64,000 nt of DNA, from the NCBI RefSeq assembly GCF_008704205.1, contig NZ_VXLC01000001.1, forward strand, positions 248,001 to 312,000, given 5' to 3'. Below are positions 25,734-33,515 of this stretch, in pieces; position 1 is the stretch's first letter, and every line of letters begins with the position of its first letter. The notes beneath the pieces are model-generated. The model worked only from the letters and a program-made list of their open reading frames with translations, did no database searches and was not told where the DNA came from. The position numbers were made by a program, and so were the translations under genes. The stretch comes from Nocardia colli. Lineage in GTDB: Bacteria > Actinomycetota > Actinomycetes > Mycobacteriales > Mycobacteriaceae.

Positions 25734-26984
25734 CTATTTCGCGGCTTCCTGTATGCGCTGCAGCACCTGGGCCGGGTCGGTGCCCTGTGCGATGGTGCCC
25801 ATCTGCTGCCGGATCGCGCCCTGCGCCGCAGCCCATTTCGGGTTGTTGCTCGGGTAGAACTGCGCCACCGCGAGGGTGGAGCCGAACGCCTTGGTCACCG
25901 GGTCGGCGGCCAGCTTGGCGGCCGCGGTGTTGGTGATCGGGATGAAGCCCTCGGTCGAGACGAACTTCGAGTAGACGTCGGCGCCGTAGAAGAAGTCGAG
26001 GAACTTCTTGATCGACTCGGTCTTCTTGCCGTCCTTCTTGAACGCCATCAGGTGATCGGCCACGCCCAGGGTCACCGGGGTGCCGGACTTGGTCGGCGTC
26101 GGCGCGGTCGCGTACTTCAGCGCCGGGTTCTTCGCGGCGATCTGGCTGATGGTCGGGGGCAGGCCCTCGATCATGCCGATCTTGCCCTGGATGAACGCGT
26201 TGATCACGTCCTTGCGGTCGGTCGCGCCCGGATTCGGCTGGGTGACACCGGCATCGGCGATCTCGCGCATCGCGCGCACGCCCTCCAGGTTGGCCGGGGT
26301 GTCGACGGTGACCTTGTCGCCGTCGGCCCACTTGCCGCCCGCGCCGAAGGTCCAGATGGAGGTCTCGCCCTGGGCTTCCTCGCTGCCGAGCGGCAGGCCG
26401 TAACCGGAGACCCCGCCGCCGAGCGCCTGGATCTTCTTCGCCGTGTCGGTGAGCTCGGCCCACGTCTTCGGCGGCGCGGTGACGCCGGCCTTGGTGAACA
26501 GGTCGGTGTTGTAGAACAGGGTGCGGGTGGAGGCGAACAGCGGCAGTGCGTACTGCGTGCCGTTCAGCGACGCGTTCTTCGCGAAGCCGGGCTGGATGTC
26601 CGAAAGCACCTGCGGCGACACGACTTCCGAGGCCGAGTACAGCTGGCCGTCACTGGCGAAGCTGGCGTAGGCGTCGATGTTGAGGATGTCCGGGGTGGTC
26701 GACTTCGACTGCAGCTTGGTGCGCACCACGTCGTTGATCGAGTTCCAGGACTCGATCTGCAGGTTCACCTTGATGTCCGGGTTCGACTTCTGGAAGTCCG
26801 CGATGATCCCGTCCCACAGCGCCTTCGTACCGTTGGCCCCGTCGCTGTAGGCCGGGGCTAAAAAGTTGATCGTGTTGTCGGAATCGGCGTTATCTTTCGA
26901 GCCGAACCCACAGGACGAGATCGCCAGCGCGAGGCCGGTGAACATCGCGACCCCCGCAAGCACGCCGTGGAGTGGTCTTTTCAC
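25734..26984 (-). CDS. Carbohydrate ABC transporter substrate-binding lipoprotein
   Basis: 416 residues from a GTG at 26984 with GAAAGG upstream. The signal peptide ends in a lipobox (LAISSC), so the mature protein is membrane-anchored outside the cell. The fold is the extracellular solute-binding family 1 type: FLAPAYSDG, TPDILNIDAYASFASDGQL, ALPLFASTRTLFYNTDLF and PPKTWAEL are typical. The divergent enzyme set suggests that the ligand is an amino sugar such as N-acetylgalactosamine or an oligosaccharide containing it. Confidence 0.92.
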   Translation of the reverse strand: MKRPLHGVLAGVAMFTGLALAISSCGFGSKDNADSDNTINFLAPAYSDGANGTKALWDGIIADFQKSNPDIKVNLQIESWNSINDVVRTKLQSKSTTPDILNIDAYASFASDGQLYSASEVVSPQVLSDIQPGFAKNASLNGTQYALPLFASTRTLFYNTDLFTKAGVTAPPKTWAELTDTAKKIQALGGGVSGYGLPLGSEEAQGETSIWTFGAGGKWADGDKVTVDTPANLEGVRAMREIADAGVTQPNPGATDRKDVINAFIQGKIGMIEGLPPTISQIAAKNPALKYATAPTPTKSGTPVTLGVADHLMAFKKDGKKTESIKKFLDFFYGADVYSKFVSTEGFIPITNTAAAKLAADPVTKAFGSTLAVAQFYPSNNPKWAAAQGAIRQQMGTIAQGTDPAQVLQRIQEAAK

Positions 26985-26996
26985 GAGTAGAACCTT

Positions 26997-27111
26997 TCAA
27001 ATTTGCACACCGGGCGCCACTGGACAGCCGATGATGGGATCGAACTGATCGACCGACTATCAACATAGACCCAAGCTTGATCATATGTGACCGATTCGCT
27101 CGTAAATTTGA
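26997..27111. promoter_or_regulatory. Divergent control region of the amino-sugar locus
   Basis: The region between the two start codons holds TCAAATTTGC at 26997-27006 and, in inverse orientation, GTAAATTTGA at 27102-27111. The two copies share TCAAATTT and a following C, and each lies close to one of the two start codons. This may be a repressor site serving both directions. No dre-type DasR site or GlcNAc-type operator is recognisable. Confidence 0.4.
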
Positions 27112-27112
27112 C

Positions 27113-28057
27113 ATGAACGATCACCGGGCGGATTCTGTTGTTGTGCCGATCTCCGCCGAACCCACCCCCGTCACCCATCTGGCCAACGAGGTCGCCACCC
27201 AGCCTGACGACTGGGCGCGCGCCGAAACGATCGCTGCCGAACATCGCGACATCCTCCCCCACAAGGGCGAGCGAGTCGCCGTGATCGGTTGCGGCACTTC
27301 CCTGTTCATGTCCAAAGCGATTGCGGCGCTGCGCGAGGGCGCAGGCCACGGTCTGACCGACGCCTGGCCCGCCAGCGAAGTCCGCTACGGCCGCGACTAT
27401 GACCGCTACCTGGTGATATGCCGGTCAGGCACGACCACCGAGGTGGTCAACGCCATGCGGGACATCCCAGCACACATTCCGCGCACCGTCATCTGCTCCA
27501 GTCCGGGCACCCCCGTGCTCGAGCTGGGCGACCCGATCCTGATCGACGAGGTCGACGAGGAGTCGGTGGTGCAGACCCGCTTCGCCACCACCACCCTGGC
27601 GATCCTGCGCTGGCACCTCGGCGAAGACCTCGCCCCGGTGATCGAGCAGGGACGCAAGGTGCTCGCCGAGGATCCGGCGGTCTCGCTCGCCGACGTCCGC
27701 CACGCCGAGGAGATCAGCTTCGTCGGCATGGGCTTCGCCGCCGCGATCGCCGAGGAATCCGGCCTCAAGCTGCGCGAATCCTGCCAGTCCTGGACCGAGT
27801 CGTACCTGGCCACCGAGTACCGCCACGGTCCGGTCGCCATCTCGGCCCCCGGCCGCGCGGTCTGGGCCTTCGGCCCACTGGTCCCGAACTTCGCCAGGGA
27901 CATCGCCAGCACCGGCGCGCACTTCGAGCACCGCGACATCGACCCGATGGCCGATCTGCTCCGCGTGCACCAGCTCTGTGTGCTGCGCGCGGCCGACCTC
28001 GGCCTCGACCCCGACCACCCGCGTGGGCTCAATCGCTCGGTCGTCCTCGATCAGTGA
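27113..28057 (+). CDS. Two-domain SIS sugar-phosphate isomerase/deaminase (AgaS/GlmS-like)
   Basis: 314 residues. The first SIS domain has VIGCGTSLFMSKAIAAL and CRSGTTTEVVNAM; the second has FVGMGFAAAIAEESGLKLRESCQ and the EYRHGPVAI motif of aldose-ketose isomerases. The order fits AgaS/FrlB/NagB-II type enzymes that deaminate or isomerise amino-sugar phosphates. Placed first in a run with a ROK kinase, NagA, a PfkB kinase and a class II aldolase, it most likely converts galactosamine- or glucosamine-6-phosphate to the keto-sugar phosphate and ammonia. The ATG at 27113 has no clear ribosome site; GTG at 27143 is possible. Confidence 0.88.
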   Translation: MNDHRADSVVVPISAEPTPVTHLANEVATQPDDWARAETIAAEHRDILPHKGERVAVIGCGTSLFMSKAIAALREGAGHGLTDAWPASEVRYGRDYDRYLVICRSGTTTEVVNAMRDIPAHIPRTVICSSPGTPVLELGDPILIDEVDEESVVQTRFATTTLAILRWHLGEDLAPVIEQGRKVLAEDPAVSLADVRHAEEISFVGMGFAAAIAEESGLKLRESCQSWTESYLATEYRHGPVAISAPGRAVWAFGPLVPNFARDIASTGAHFEHRDIDPMADLLRVHQLCVLRAADLGLDPDHPRGLNRSVVLDQ

Positions 28058-28130
28058 TCGGACCGGCCCGGTGAAACTCGACCAAGCTGGAGCCACCCCG
28101 CACGGCGCGCCGGGAACTACTGTGCCAAGC

Positions 28131-29171
28131 ATGGGAGTGGCGAACGAGACGTCCTCGACGAGTGCCGCCCGCGCGGCCGGGACTGCCGGGTCGGCCGCGG
28201 CTCACCGCGGCGGCACTGCGACGCGTTCGGCTGCGGTATCGCCGCAGCCGGACGCGTTGGCCGAGGACGCGCTGGTGCTCGGGCTCGATGTCGGCGGCAC
28301 CACGATCAAAGGAGAGATCACCGACGTCGCGGGCACTGTGCTCGCGGTCGGAACCGTCGCGACACCGCAGGGTGAGGCGGCGTTCGAGGTGATGGGGGCG
28401 CTCGGCGATCAGTTGCTCGGCGAGTTGACCGCGGAGCAGCGGGGTCGAGTCGGCCGGGCCGCCGTCGTGCTGCCGGGCATCGTGGATACCGTTCGATCGA
28501 TCGCGGTGTTCAGCAGCAATGTCGGGTGGCGGGACTTCGCGGTCGGTGATCGGTTCCTCGATCGCTGGGGTGTCCCGGTGTTGATCGAACATGATGTGGC
28601 CGTTGCGGGTTGGGCCGAGTGGCGGTTCGGGGCCGGGCGCGGTTACGACAACGTGTGCGTGGTCATTCTCGGGACCGGGATCTCCGGGACTTTGTCGGTC
28701 GGCGGGCGGTTGTTGCGTAGTACTTACGGTCAGGTCGGCGAGTACGGGCACATCCCGGTTCGCGCGGATGGGCTGCCGTGTCCGTGCGGCAACACCGGAT
28801 GCGTCGAGACCGTTGCGTCCGGGGCGTCGATCGCCCGTGCTTACACCCGTCGTACCGGGCGGGAAATCAATGGTGCCGCTGAGGTATTCGCGTTGGTGGA
28901 CACCGATGCGGATGCCAAGGCGGTGCTCGCGGACGCGGTCGACGCGCTGGCCGATGGACTCATCGGGATCGTGCACGCCGCATGTCCCGAGCTGATCATT
29001 CTCGGCGGTGGACTGGCGGGTGCTGGTGCTGCACTTACCGATCCGCTGCATCAAGCCATTGCCGACCGGCTTCGGCTGGTTCCGGCTCCGCGCGTGGTTC
29101 TCGGTGAGTACGGTGCGCGCGCCGGGCTGACCGGGGCTGCGCTCTTTGCTCGGCAGGGAGCGCTCGAATGA
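28131..29171 (+). CDS. ROK-family sugar kinase
   Basis: 346 residues from the ATG at 28131; the first 40 or so are low-complexity Ala/Thr/Ser and the start may be later. The ATP-binding motif is LGLDVGGTTIKGE, followed by VVILGTGISGTLSVGG and the zinc-binding CPCGNTGCVE of ROK kinases. It probably phosphorylates the incoming hexose, N-acetylhexosamine or the deacetylated sugar at position 6. It lies 73 bp after the SIS gene and is followed at once by a coupled small ORF and nagA. Confidence 0.88.
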   Translation: MGVANETSSTSAARAAGTAGSAAAHRGGTATRSAAVSPQPDALAEDALVLGLDVGGTTIKGEITDVAGTVLAVGTVATPQGEAAFEVMGALGDQLLGELTAEQRGRVGRAAVVLPGIVDTVRSIAVFSSNVGWRDFAVGDRFLDRWGVPVLIEHDVAVAGWAEWRFGAGRGYDNVCVVILGTGISGTLSVGGRLLRSTYGQVGEYGHIPVRADGLPCPCGNTGCVETVASGASIARAYTRRTGREINGAAEVFALVDTDADAKAVLADAVDALADGLIGIVHAACPELIILGGGLAGAGAALTDPLHQAIADRLRLVPAPRVVLGEYGARAGLTGAALFARQGALE

Positions 29172-29452
29172 CCGGGTCGGCGCTTGCCGGGTACCGCGCC
29201 GGCGCGGTGCGGCGGGATATGGAATCGACTGCTGCCGGGGCGAATACGTCCCCGGCGTCGAGCGCCGGTTACGTGACGGCCGCACAGAATATGCGGCGCA
29301 GTCCGCACCGGTACGTTGTTTCGCCGGTCGGTCGGTTGACGATGCCGCTGGTCATGCGTCAAGGCGCGCGACCGTGGCGCGACACCGTAGACGCGACGCC
29401 CTATCGGCACGAGCGCAGCCTGATTCGACGTCGGGAGGTGTCCGGATGCTGA
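29168..29452 (+). CDS. Small ORF coupled between ROK kinase and nagA
   Basis: 94 codons without a recognisable domain; the product would be basic and rich in Arg, Ala and Ser. The start overlaps the kinase stop by 4 bp (ATGA) and the stop overlaps the nagA start by 7 bp, so it fills the gap exactly. Third positions are mostly G or C, as in neighbouring genes. It may be a real accessory peptide, a translational bridge or a chance frame. Confidence 0.4.
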   Translation: MTGSALAGYRAGAVRRDMESTAAGANTSPASSAGYVTAAQNMRRSPHRYVVSPVGRLTMPLVMRQGARPWRDTVDATPYRHERSLIRRREVSGC

Positions 29453-30597
29453 CGGAGATAATCCGCGGGCGGGTCGTTTCGGCGGCAGCACAGTTGGACG
29501 ACGGCGTGGTCACGATCGCGGGCGATCGGATCGACTCCGTGCTGCCGTTCGCGGAGTGGGTTGCGGCGCATCCGGATTCGCCGGAGCCGCCGTTTGCCGG
29601 AACACTGCTGCCTGGGCTCGTGGACATTCACAATCACGGCGGGTTCGGGCATCGGTTCGACACCGTCGATGTGGCGGAAGCTCGGGCGGCGGCGGAGTTT
29701 CATCATGCGAGCGGGTCCACGACGGTGGTCGCGAGCATTGTCACCGCGGCCGCTGCGGACATGGTCGCGCAGACCGCCGTGTTGCGAGAGTTGGCTTCGG
29801 ACGGCGTGATCGGCGGGATTCATGCCGAGGGGCCGTTTCTGTCGGAGGCGCGGTGCGGGGCGCAGGATCCGCGGTTCCTGCGCGATCCGGATCTCGAGCT
29901 CACCGAACAGCTGCTCGCGGCCGGCGGCGGACATCTGCGGGTGATGACGCTGGCGCCGGAGCGATCCGGTTATGACGCTGTCGCGCAACGACTTACCGAA
30001 CACGATGTCGTGGTTTCGCTGGGACACAGCAATGCTGACTATGCGTCGTTCCTGAAGGCTTTGCAGCCCAACGGGTTCGGCGCCTTGGTCACGCATCTGG
30101 CGAATGGGATGCCGCCGCTTCATCATCGCGATCCCGGTCCGGTCGGAGCGGGTCTGGTCGCCGCGTCCGCTGGGCAGGCGACGGTCGAGTTGATCGGGGA
30201 CGGTGTGCATGTCGACCCCGGTTTCGCCGCGCTGGTCTTCGCGGCCGCGCCGGGGCGGGTCGCGCTGATCACCGATGCGATGCAGGCGGCCGGGCTGTCC
30301 GATGGTGAATATCAGCTCGGTCCGCAATCCGTGACGGTGCGGCACGGGGTCGCCCGGATCGCGAACGGATCGATCGCGGGCGGCGTCAGCACGCTGCTCG
30401 ACAACGTGGCGCGGGCGGTGCGCGAGTCCGGCGTGTCGCTGGCCGATGCCGTCCTGGCGGCGACGTCCACGCCCGCGGCGGCGCTGCGCCTACCCGAGGT
30501 CGGTGACCTGCGAACGGGGTACTTCGCCGACCTATTGATCGTTGAGGAGAGCCTGCGGTTGCGCCGGGTGCTCAGGCGAGGAGAGTGGTTGTCGTGA
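29446..30597 (+). CDS. nagA: N-acetylglucosamine/galactosamine-6-phosphate deacetylase
   Basis: 383 residues of the NagA amidohydrolase family. The metal motif LVDIHNHGGFGH lies near residue 60, IHAEGPFLSE near 125, GHSNADY and THLANGM supply the later His residues, and ITDAMQAAG the catalytic Asp. It removes the acetyl group from N-acetylhexosamine-6-phosphate. The ATG at 29446 has GGGAGGTG upstream. It overlaps the following kinase gene by 4 bp. NagA and AgaA cannot be told apart from sequence alone; the downstream genes favour AgaA. Confidence 0.93.
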   Translation: MLTEIIRGRVVSAAAQLDDGVVTIAGDRIDSVLPFAEWVAAHPDSPEPPFAGTLLPGLVDIHNHGGFGHRFDTVDVAEARAAAEFHHASGSTTVVASIVTAAAADMVAQTAVLRELASDGVIGGIHAEGPFLSEARCGAQDPRFLRDPDLELTEQLLAAGGGHLRVMTLAPERSGYDAVAQRLTEHDVVVSLGHSNADYASFLKALQPNGFGALVTHLANGMPPLHHRDPGPVGAGLVAASAGQATVELIGDGVHVDPGFAALVFAAAPGRVALITDAMQAAGLSDGEYQLGPQSVTVRHGVARIANGSIAGGVSTLLDNVARAVRESGVSLADAVLAATSTPAAALRLPEVGDLRTGYFADLLIVEESLRLRRVLRRGEWLS

Positions 30598-31547
30598 TCC
30601 TCACCGTGACGATGAATCCCGCCTACGACATGACCTATCGCGTCGAGCACTTCGAACGAGGCCAGGCACATCGGGTCCGCTCGGTCGAACAACGCATCGG
30701 CGGTAAGGGCATCAACGTCACGCGGGTGCTGAATCAACTCGGAAAGTACGCCAGGGCAACGGGTTTCTCCGATCACGCCTTCGCGGCCGCGGCCGAGCTG
30801 GAGATGCCGGTCGACTTCGTGCACGCGCTCCCCTGGGTCCGCCGCACCGTGGTGATCAGCGAATCCGAGGACGGCACCGCGACCGCCCTGTGGGAGCCCG
30901 GCGCCCGCGTCTCCAACCCGCACGCCGCCGAACAGCTCGCGGTCCGGGTCGCGGGCATGCTGCCCGACGTCGACGGCCTGGTCATCTCCGGGTCGCTGCC
31001 CGGCGGCATCGCGCCGTCGCTGCCCGCCGAGATCGCCCGCACCGCGATCGCCGCCGACGTGCCCACCATCTGCGATGTCGACGGCGAGGCCCTGCGCCTG
31101 GCCGCCCAGATCCCCGGCATCATCCTCATGCCCAACGGCGACGAACTGCACCGCCTCACCGGCATCAAGCCCGCCACCGCCGACGAGGTCGTCACCGCGG
31201 CCTATCCCCTCATCGAGAGCGGTGTCCGCGCGGTCATCGCCACCCGCGGGGCCGACGGCATGGTCGCCGTCACCGCCGACGGCGCCTGGTACGCCACCCT
31301 GCCCGAGCCGCTGGCCGGAAACCCAACCGGCGCAGGCGATTCCGCCACCGCCGCGGTCATCGCCTCGCTCACCGCCGACGAAGTCCCCGACTGGCCAGCC
31401 ATCCTCACCGACGCCGTAGCCACCTCCGCCGCCGCCGTGGTGATCCCCGTGGCCGGCGAGATCGACCGCTGCCTGCGCACCCGCATCGCCCCCACCGTCC
31501 GCGTCACCCAACTGGACCTACCTACCCGCCAAGAAACCACCCCGTGA
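30594..31547 (+). CDS. PfkB-family kinase (tagatose-6-P or fructose-1-P kinase)
   Basis: 317 residues. The N-terminal ILTVTMNPAYDMTY and IGGKGINVTRVLNQLG match LacC/FruK-type kinases, and NPTGAGDSATAAV is the PfkB catalytic signature with the Asp base. In this context a tagatose-6-phosphate kinase step is likely, making tagatose-1,6-bisphosphate for the aldolase that follows. The GTG at 30594 overlaps the nagA stop (GTGA) and has GGCGAGGAGAG upstream. Fructose-1-phosphate kinase is the main alternative. Confidence 0.9.
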   Translation: MILTVTMNPAYDMTYRVEHFERGQAHRVRSVEQRIGGKGINVTRVLNQLGKYARATGFSDHAFAAAAELEMPVDFVHALPWVRRTVVISESEDGTATALWEPGARVSNPHAAEQLAVRVAGMLPDVDGLVISGSLPGGIAPSLPAEIARTAIAADVPTICDVDGEALRLAAQIPGIILMPNGDELHRLTGIKPATADEVVTAAYPLIESGVRAVIATRGADGMVAVTADGAWYATLPEPLAGNPTGAGDSATAAVIASLTADEVPDWPAILTDAVATSAAAVVIPVAGEIDRCLRTRIAPTVRVTQLDLPTRQETTP

Positions 31548-31589
31548 ATCCACCGGGGCGGATGTGTTGATTTCTCAGGAGATGTACCT

Positions 31590-32417
31590 ATGCCGTTGAC
31601 ACCCGTTTCCGACTTGATCACCGCTGCGCGACCGGGTGGGCTCGGTGCGTTCAATGTGATCACCTTGGAGCACGCCGAAGCTATCGCGGCGGCGGCGGAG
31701 TCGGCGAAACGGCCTGTCGTGTTGCAACTTTCGGAGAACACGGCGGCTTATCACGGCAGTCTCGCGCCGCTGGCCCTGGCTTGCCTGCGCATCGCGGCGG
31801 ACAGCACTGCCGACATCGCCGTTCATCTCGACCATGCGACCTCGCCCGAATTGGTCCGGGCCGCAGTCGAACTCGGTATTCGCTCGGTCATGTACGACGG
31901 TTCCACCCTCGACTACGCCGCCAACGTCGCCGCTACCGCCGACATCACCCGCTGGTGTCACGAGCGTGACGTGCATGTCGAGGCCGAACTCGGCGAGATC
32001 GGCGGCAAGGACGGCGCGCACGCCCCCGGTGTCCGCACGGACCCCGACGAAGCCGTCGAATTCGTCGCCGGCACCGGCGTAGACGCGCTGGCCGTGGCCG
32101 TCGGTTCCTCGCACGCCATGCACACCCGCACCGCCACCCTCGACAACGACCTAATCGCTCACCTCGCCACGAAGGTCCCCGTCCCGCTGGTCCTGCACGG
32201 CTCCTCCGGTGTTCCCGACGACGGCCTCCGCGCCGCGGTCGAACACGGCATCACCAAGGTCAACATCGCCACCCGCCTCAACGTCTTGATGACCGAAGCG
32301 ATCCGCACCACCCTCGCTACCAGCCCCACCCTCTCCGACCCCCGCAAATACCTCACCCCCGCCCGAGCCGCCATCCAAGCCGAGGTCGAACACTTCCTCC
32401 AGCTACTGGCGCTCTAA
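31590..32417 (+). CDS. Class II ketose-bisphosphate aldolase (tagatose/fructose type)
   Basis: 275 residues of the zinc-dependent class II family. HLDHATSP carries the catalytic Asp and a zinc His, VEAELGEIGG the Glu motif, VGSSHAMH a zinc His and LVLHGSSGVP the third. The length and motifs fit GatY/KbaY/AgaY or short FBP aldolases. It cleaves the ketose-bisphosphate to dihydroxyacetone phosphate and glyceraldehyde-3-phosphate, completing the pathway of the genes upstream. GGAGATGTACCT precedes the ATG. It is the last gene of the run; a hairpin follows. Confidence 0.92.
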   Translation: MPLTPVSDLITAARPGGLGAFNVITLEHAEAIAAAAESAKRPVVLQLSENTAAYHGSLAPLALACLRIAADSTADIAVHLDHATSPELVRAAVELGIRSVMYDGSTLDYAANVAATADITRWCHERDVHVEAELGEIGGKDGAHAPGVRTDPDEAVEFVAGTGVDALAVAVGSSHAMHTRTATLDNDLIAHLATKVPVPLVLHGSSGVPDDGLRAAVEHGITKVNIATRLNVLMTEAIRTTLATSPTLSDPRKYLTPARAAIQAEVEHFLQLLAL

Positions 32418-32436
32418 CCACACCCGACAGAAGTAT

Positions 32437-32472
32437 GCGGTCGGCGACGCCAGGAGTAACGCCGCCGACCGC
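32437..32472 (+). terminator. Terminator-like hairpin after the aldolase gene
   Basis: GCGGTCGGCG (32437-32446) and CGCCGACCGC (32463-32472) form a perfect 10-bp stem with a 16-nt loop, 20 bp past the stop codon. There is no T tract, as usual in actinobacteria. Confidence 0.65.
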
Positions 32473-32593
32473 GGGGAGGGGTGAACCGGGGCAGCCGATC
32501 CACCAAAGCTCACCCCCAACCCTGCCCACCCCACCTGAGCACTTCCCCCTGCAACACCTGAGAGTCCCCTAGGAAACACCACACCCGTCGGAC

Positions 32594-33410
32594 GGGACAT
32601 CACCGCGCCAACACTCACAACCCGCCACCACCACGTCCCACTCACCAACAAACCCAGCCGTCCAGCTGCACAAACGGGACATGACAGAGCATCCACTCGA
32701 CCTTTGCCACAGCGACGTCCCACTCACCAACAAACCCAGGCATCCGAGCACGGGACCGGGACACCACAGAGCCAGCATTCGACGTTTGCCACGGCCAAGT
32801 CCCGCCCGACAACAAAACCCGTCTTCCAGACAAGGCATGAACAGAACGACTACACGATGTCGCCGCAGTCAGGTCCCAGTCGCCGACAAATCCGACTGCC
32901 GACCACGCGAACGGGCCATGACGGACTGGCACTCGACGTTTGCCACAACCAGGTCCCACTCGCCGACAAAACCTGGCCTCAACCGACGCCAACGGGACAT
33001 GACGGCGCAGACACTCGGGATTTGCCGCAGTCAGGTCCCGCTCGCCAACGAAACCCGGCGTCTAGCTGCGCGAACGGGACATGAAGGAGCCTGCACTCGG
33101 AGTTCGCCGCACCTAAGTCCCACTCGCCGACGAATCCCCGGCCGCCGACCACGCAACGGGACATCGCGGCGGAAATACTCGCCCGCCCGCTCCATCACGT
33201 CCCACTCGACGCGAGGCCAGACAGCGAACGGGACATGGCAGACCAGACACTCGGAGATTGCCTCAGCCATGTCCCGCTCGGTGAGGAAACCCGGCCTCCG
33301 ACGGCACATGGCGGAGCGGGCACTCGGGGTTTGCCTTGGTCACGTCCCGCTCGCCGATGAAACCGGTGTCTAGACCCAAGTCTTCAGCTATGCGAGCGGG
33401 GTGCTGGGAC
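32594..33410. repeat. Array 1 of alternately inverted GGGAC/GTCCC sites
   Basis: Ten degenerate 46-bp cores run from GGGAC(ATG) to (CAY)GTCCC, beginning at 32594, 32676, 32758, 32832, 32913, 32994, 33076, 33158, 33230 and 33303. The distance from GGGAC to GTCCC is 41 bp in nine cores and 40 in one. Linkers from GTCCC to the next GGGAC are mostly 41 bp and shrink to 31-32 at the right end. An ACTCG-like core sits at the centre of most units, and linkers carry GTCCCRCTCGCC and GCGAACGGGAC as an inverted pair. Some copies are decayed. The 82-bp period is not a multiple of three, so open frames here are not protein repeats. The stretch 32473-32593 shows nothing I can name. Confidence 0.9.
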
Positions 33411-33427
33411 ATTGAGCGGGCCGGGGT

Positions 33428-33464
33428 TGTGGATAACTCGATTTCTGGGGAGAACTGGGGATAA
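33428..33464 (+). other. Paired DnaA-box-like motifs before the DUF559 gene
   Basis: TGTGGATAA (33428-33436), a perfect match to the inverse DnaA-box consensus, and TGGGGATAA (33456-33464), each followed by CTCG. They are direct repeats 28 bp apart, between array 1 and the DUF559 gene. Two boxes are too few for an origin; they may be promoter elements. Confidence 0.45.
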
Positions 33465-33515
33465 CTCGCGTCGAGGGTGGGATCGCCGTGGAGGCGGGCA
33501 GGCAGGATCGCACGC

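Noticed and set aside
32681..33373. 230-codon plus-strand open frame across array 1 and similar frames on both strands of arrays 2 and 3
   Set aside because: The 82/72-bp periods are not multiples of three, so repeats fall in changing frames; stop-free frames here follow from GC-rich repeat composition.
33428..33464. A chromosomal or plasmid replication origin
   Set aside because: Only one perfect and one imperfect DnaA-like box, with no AT-rich unwinding region and no dnaA, dnaN or rep gene.
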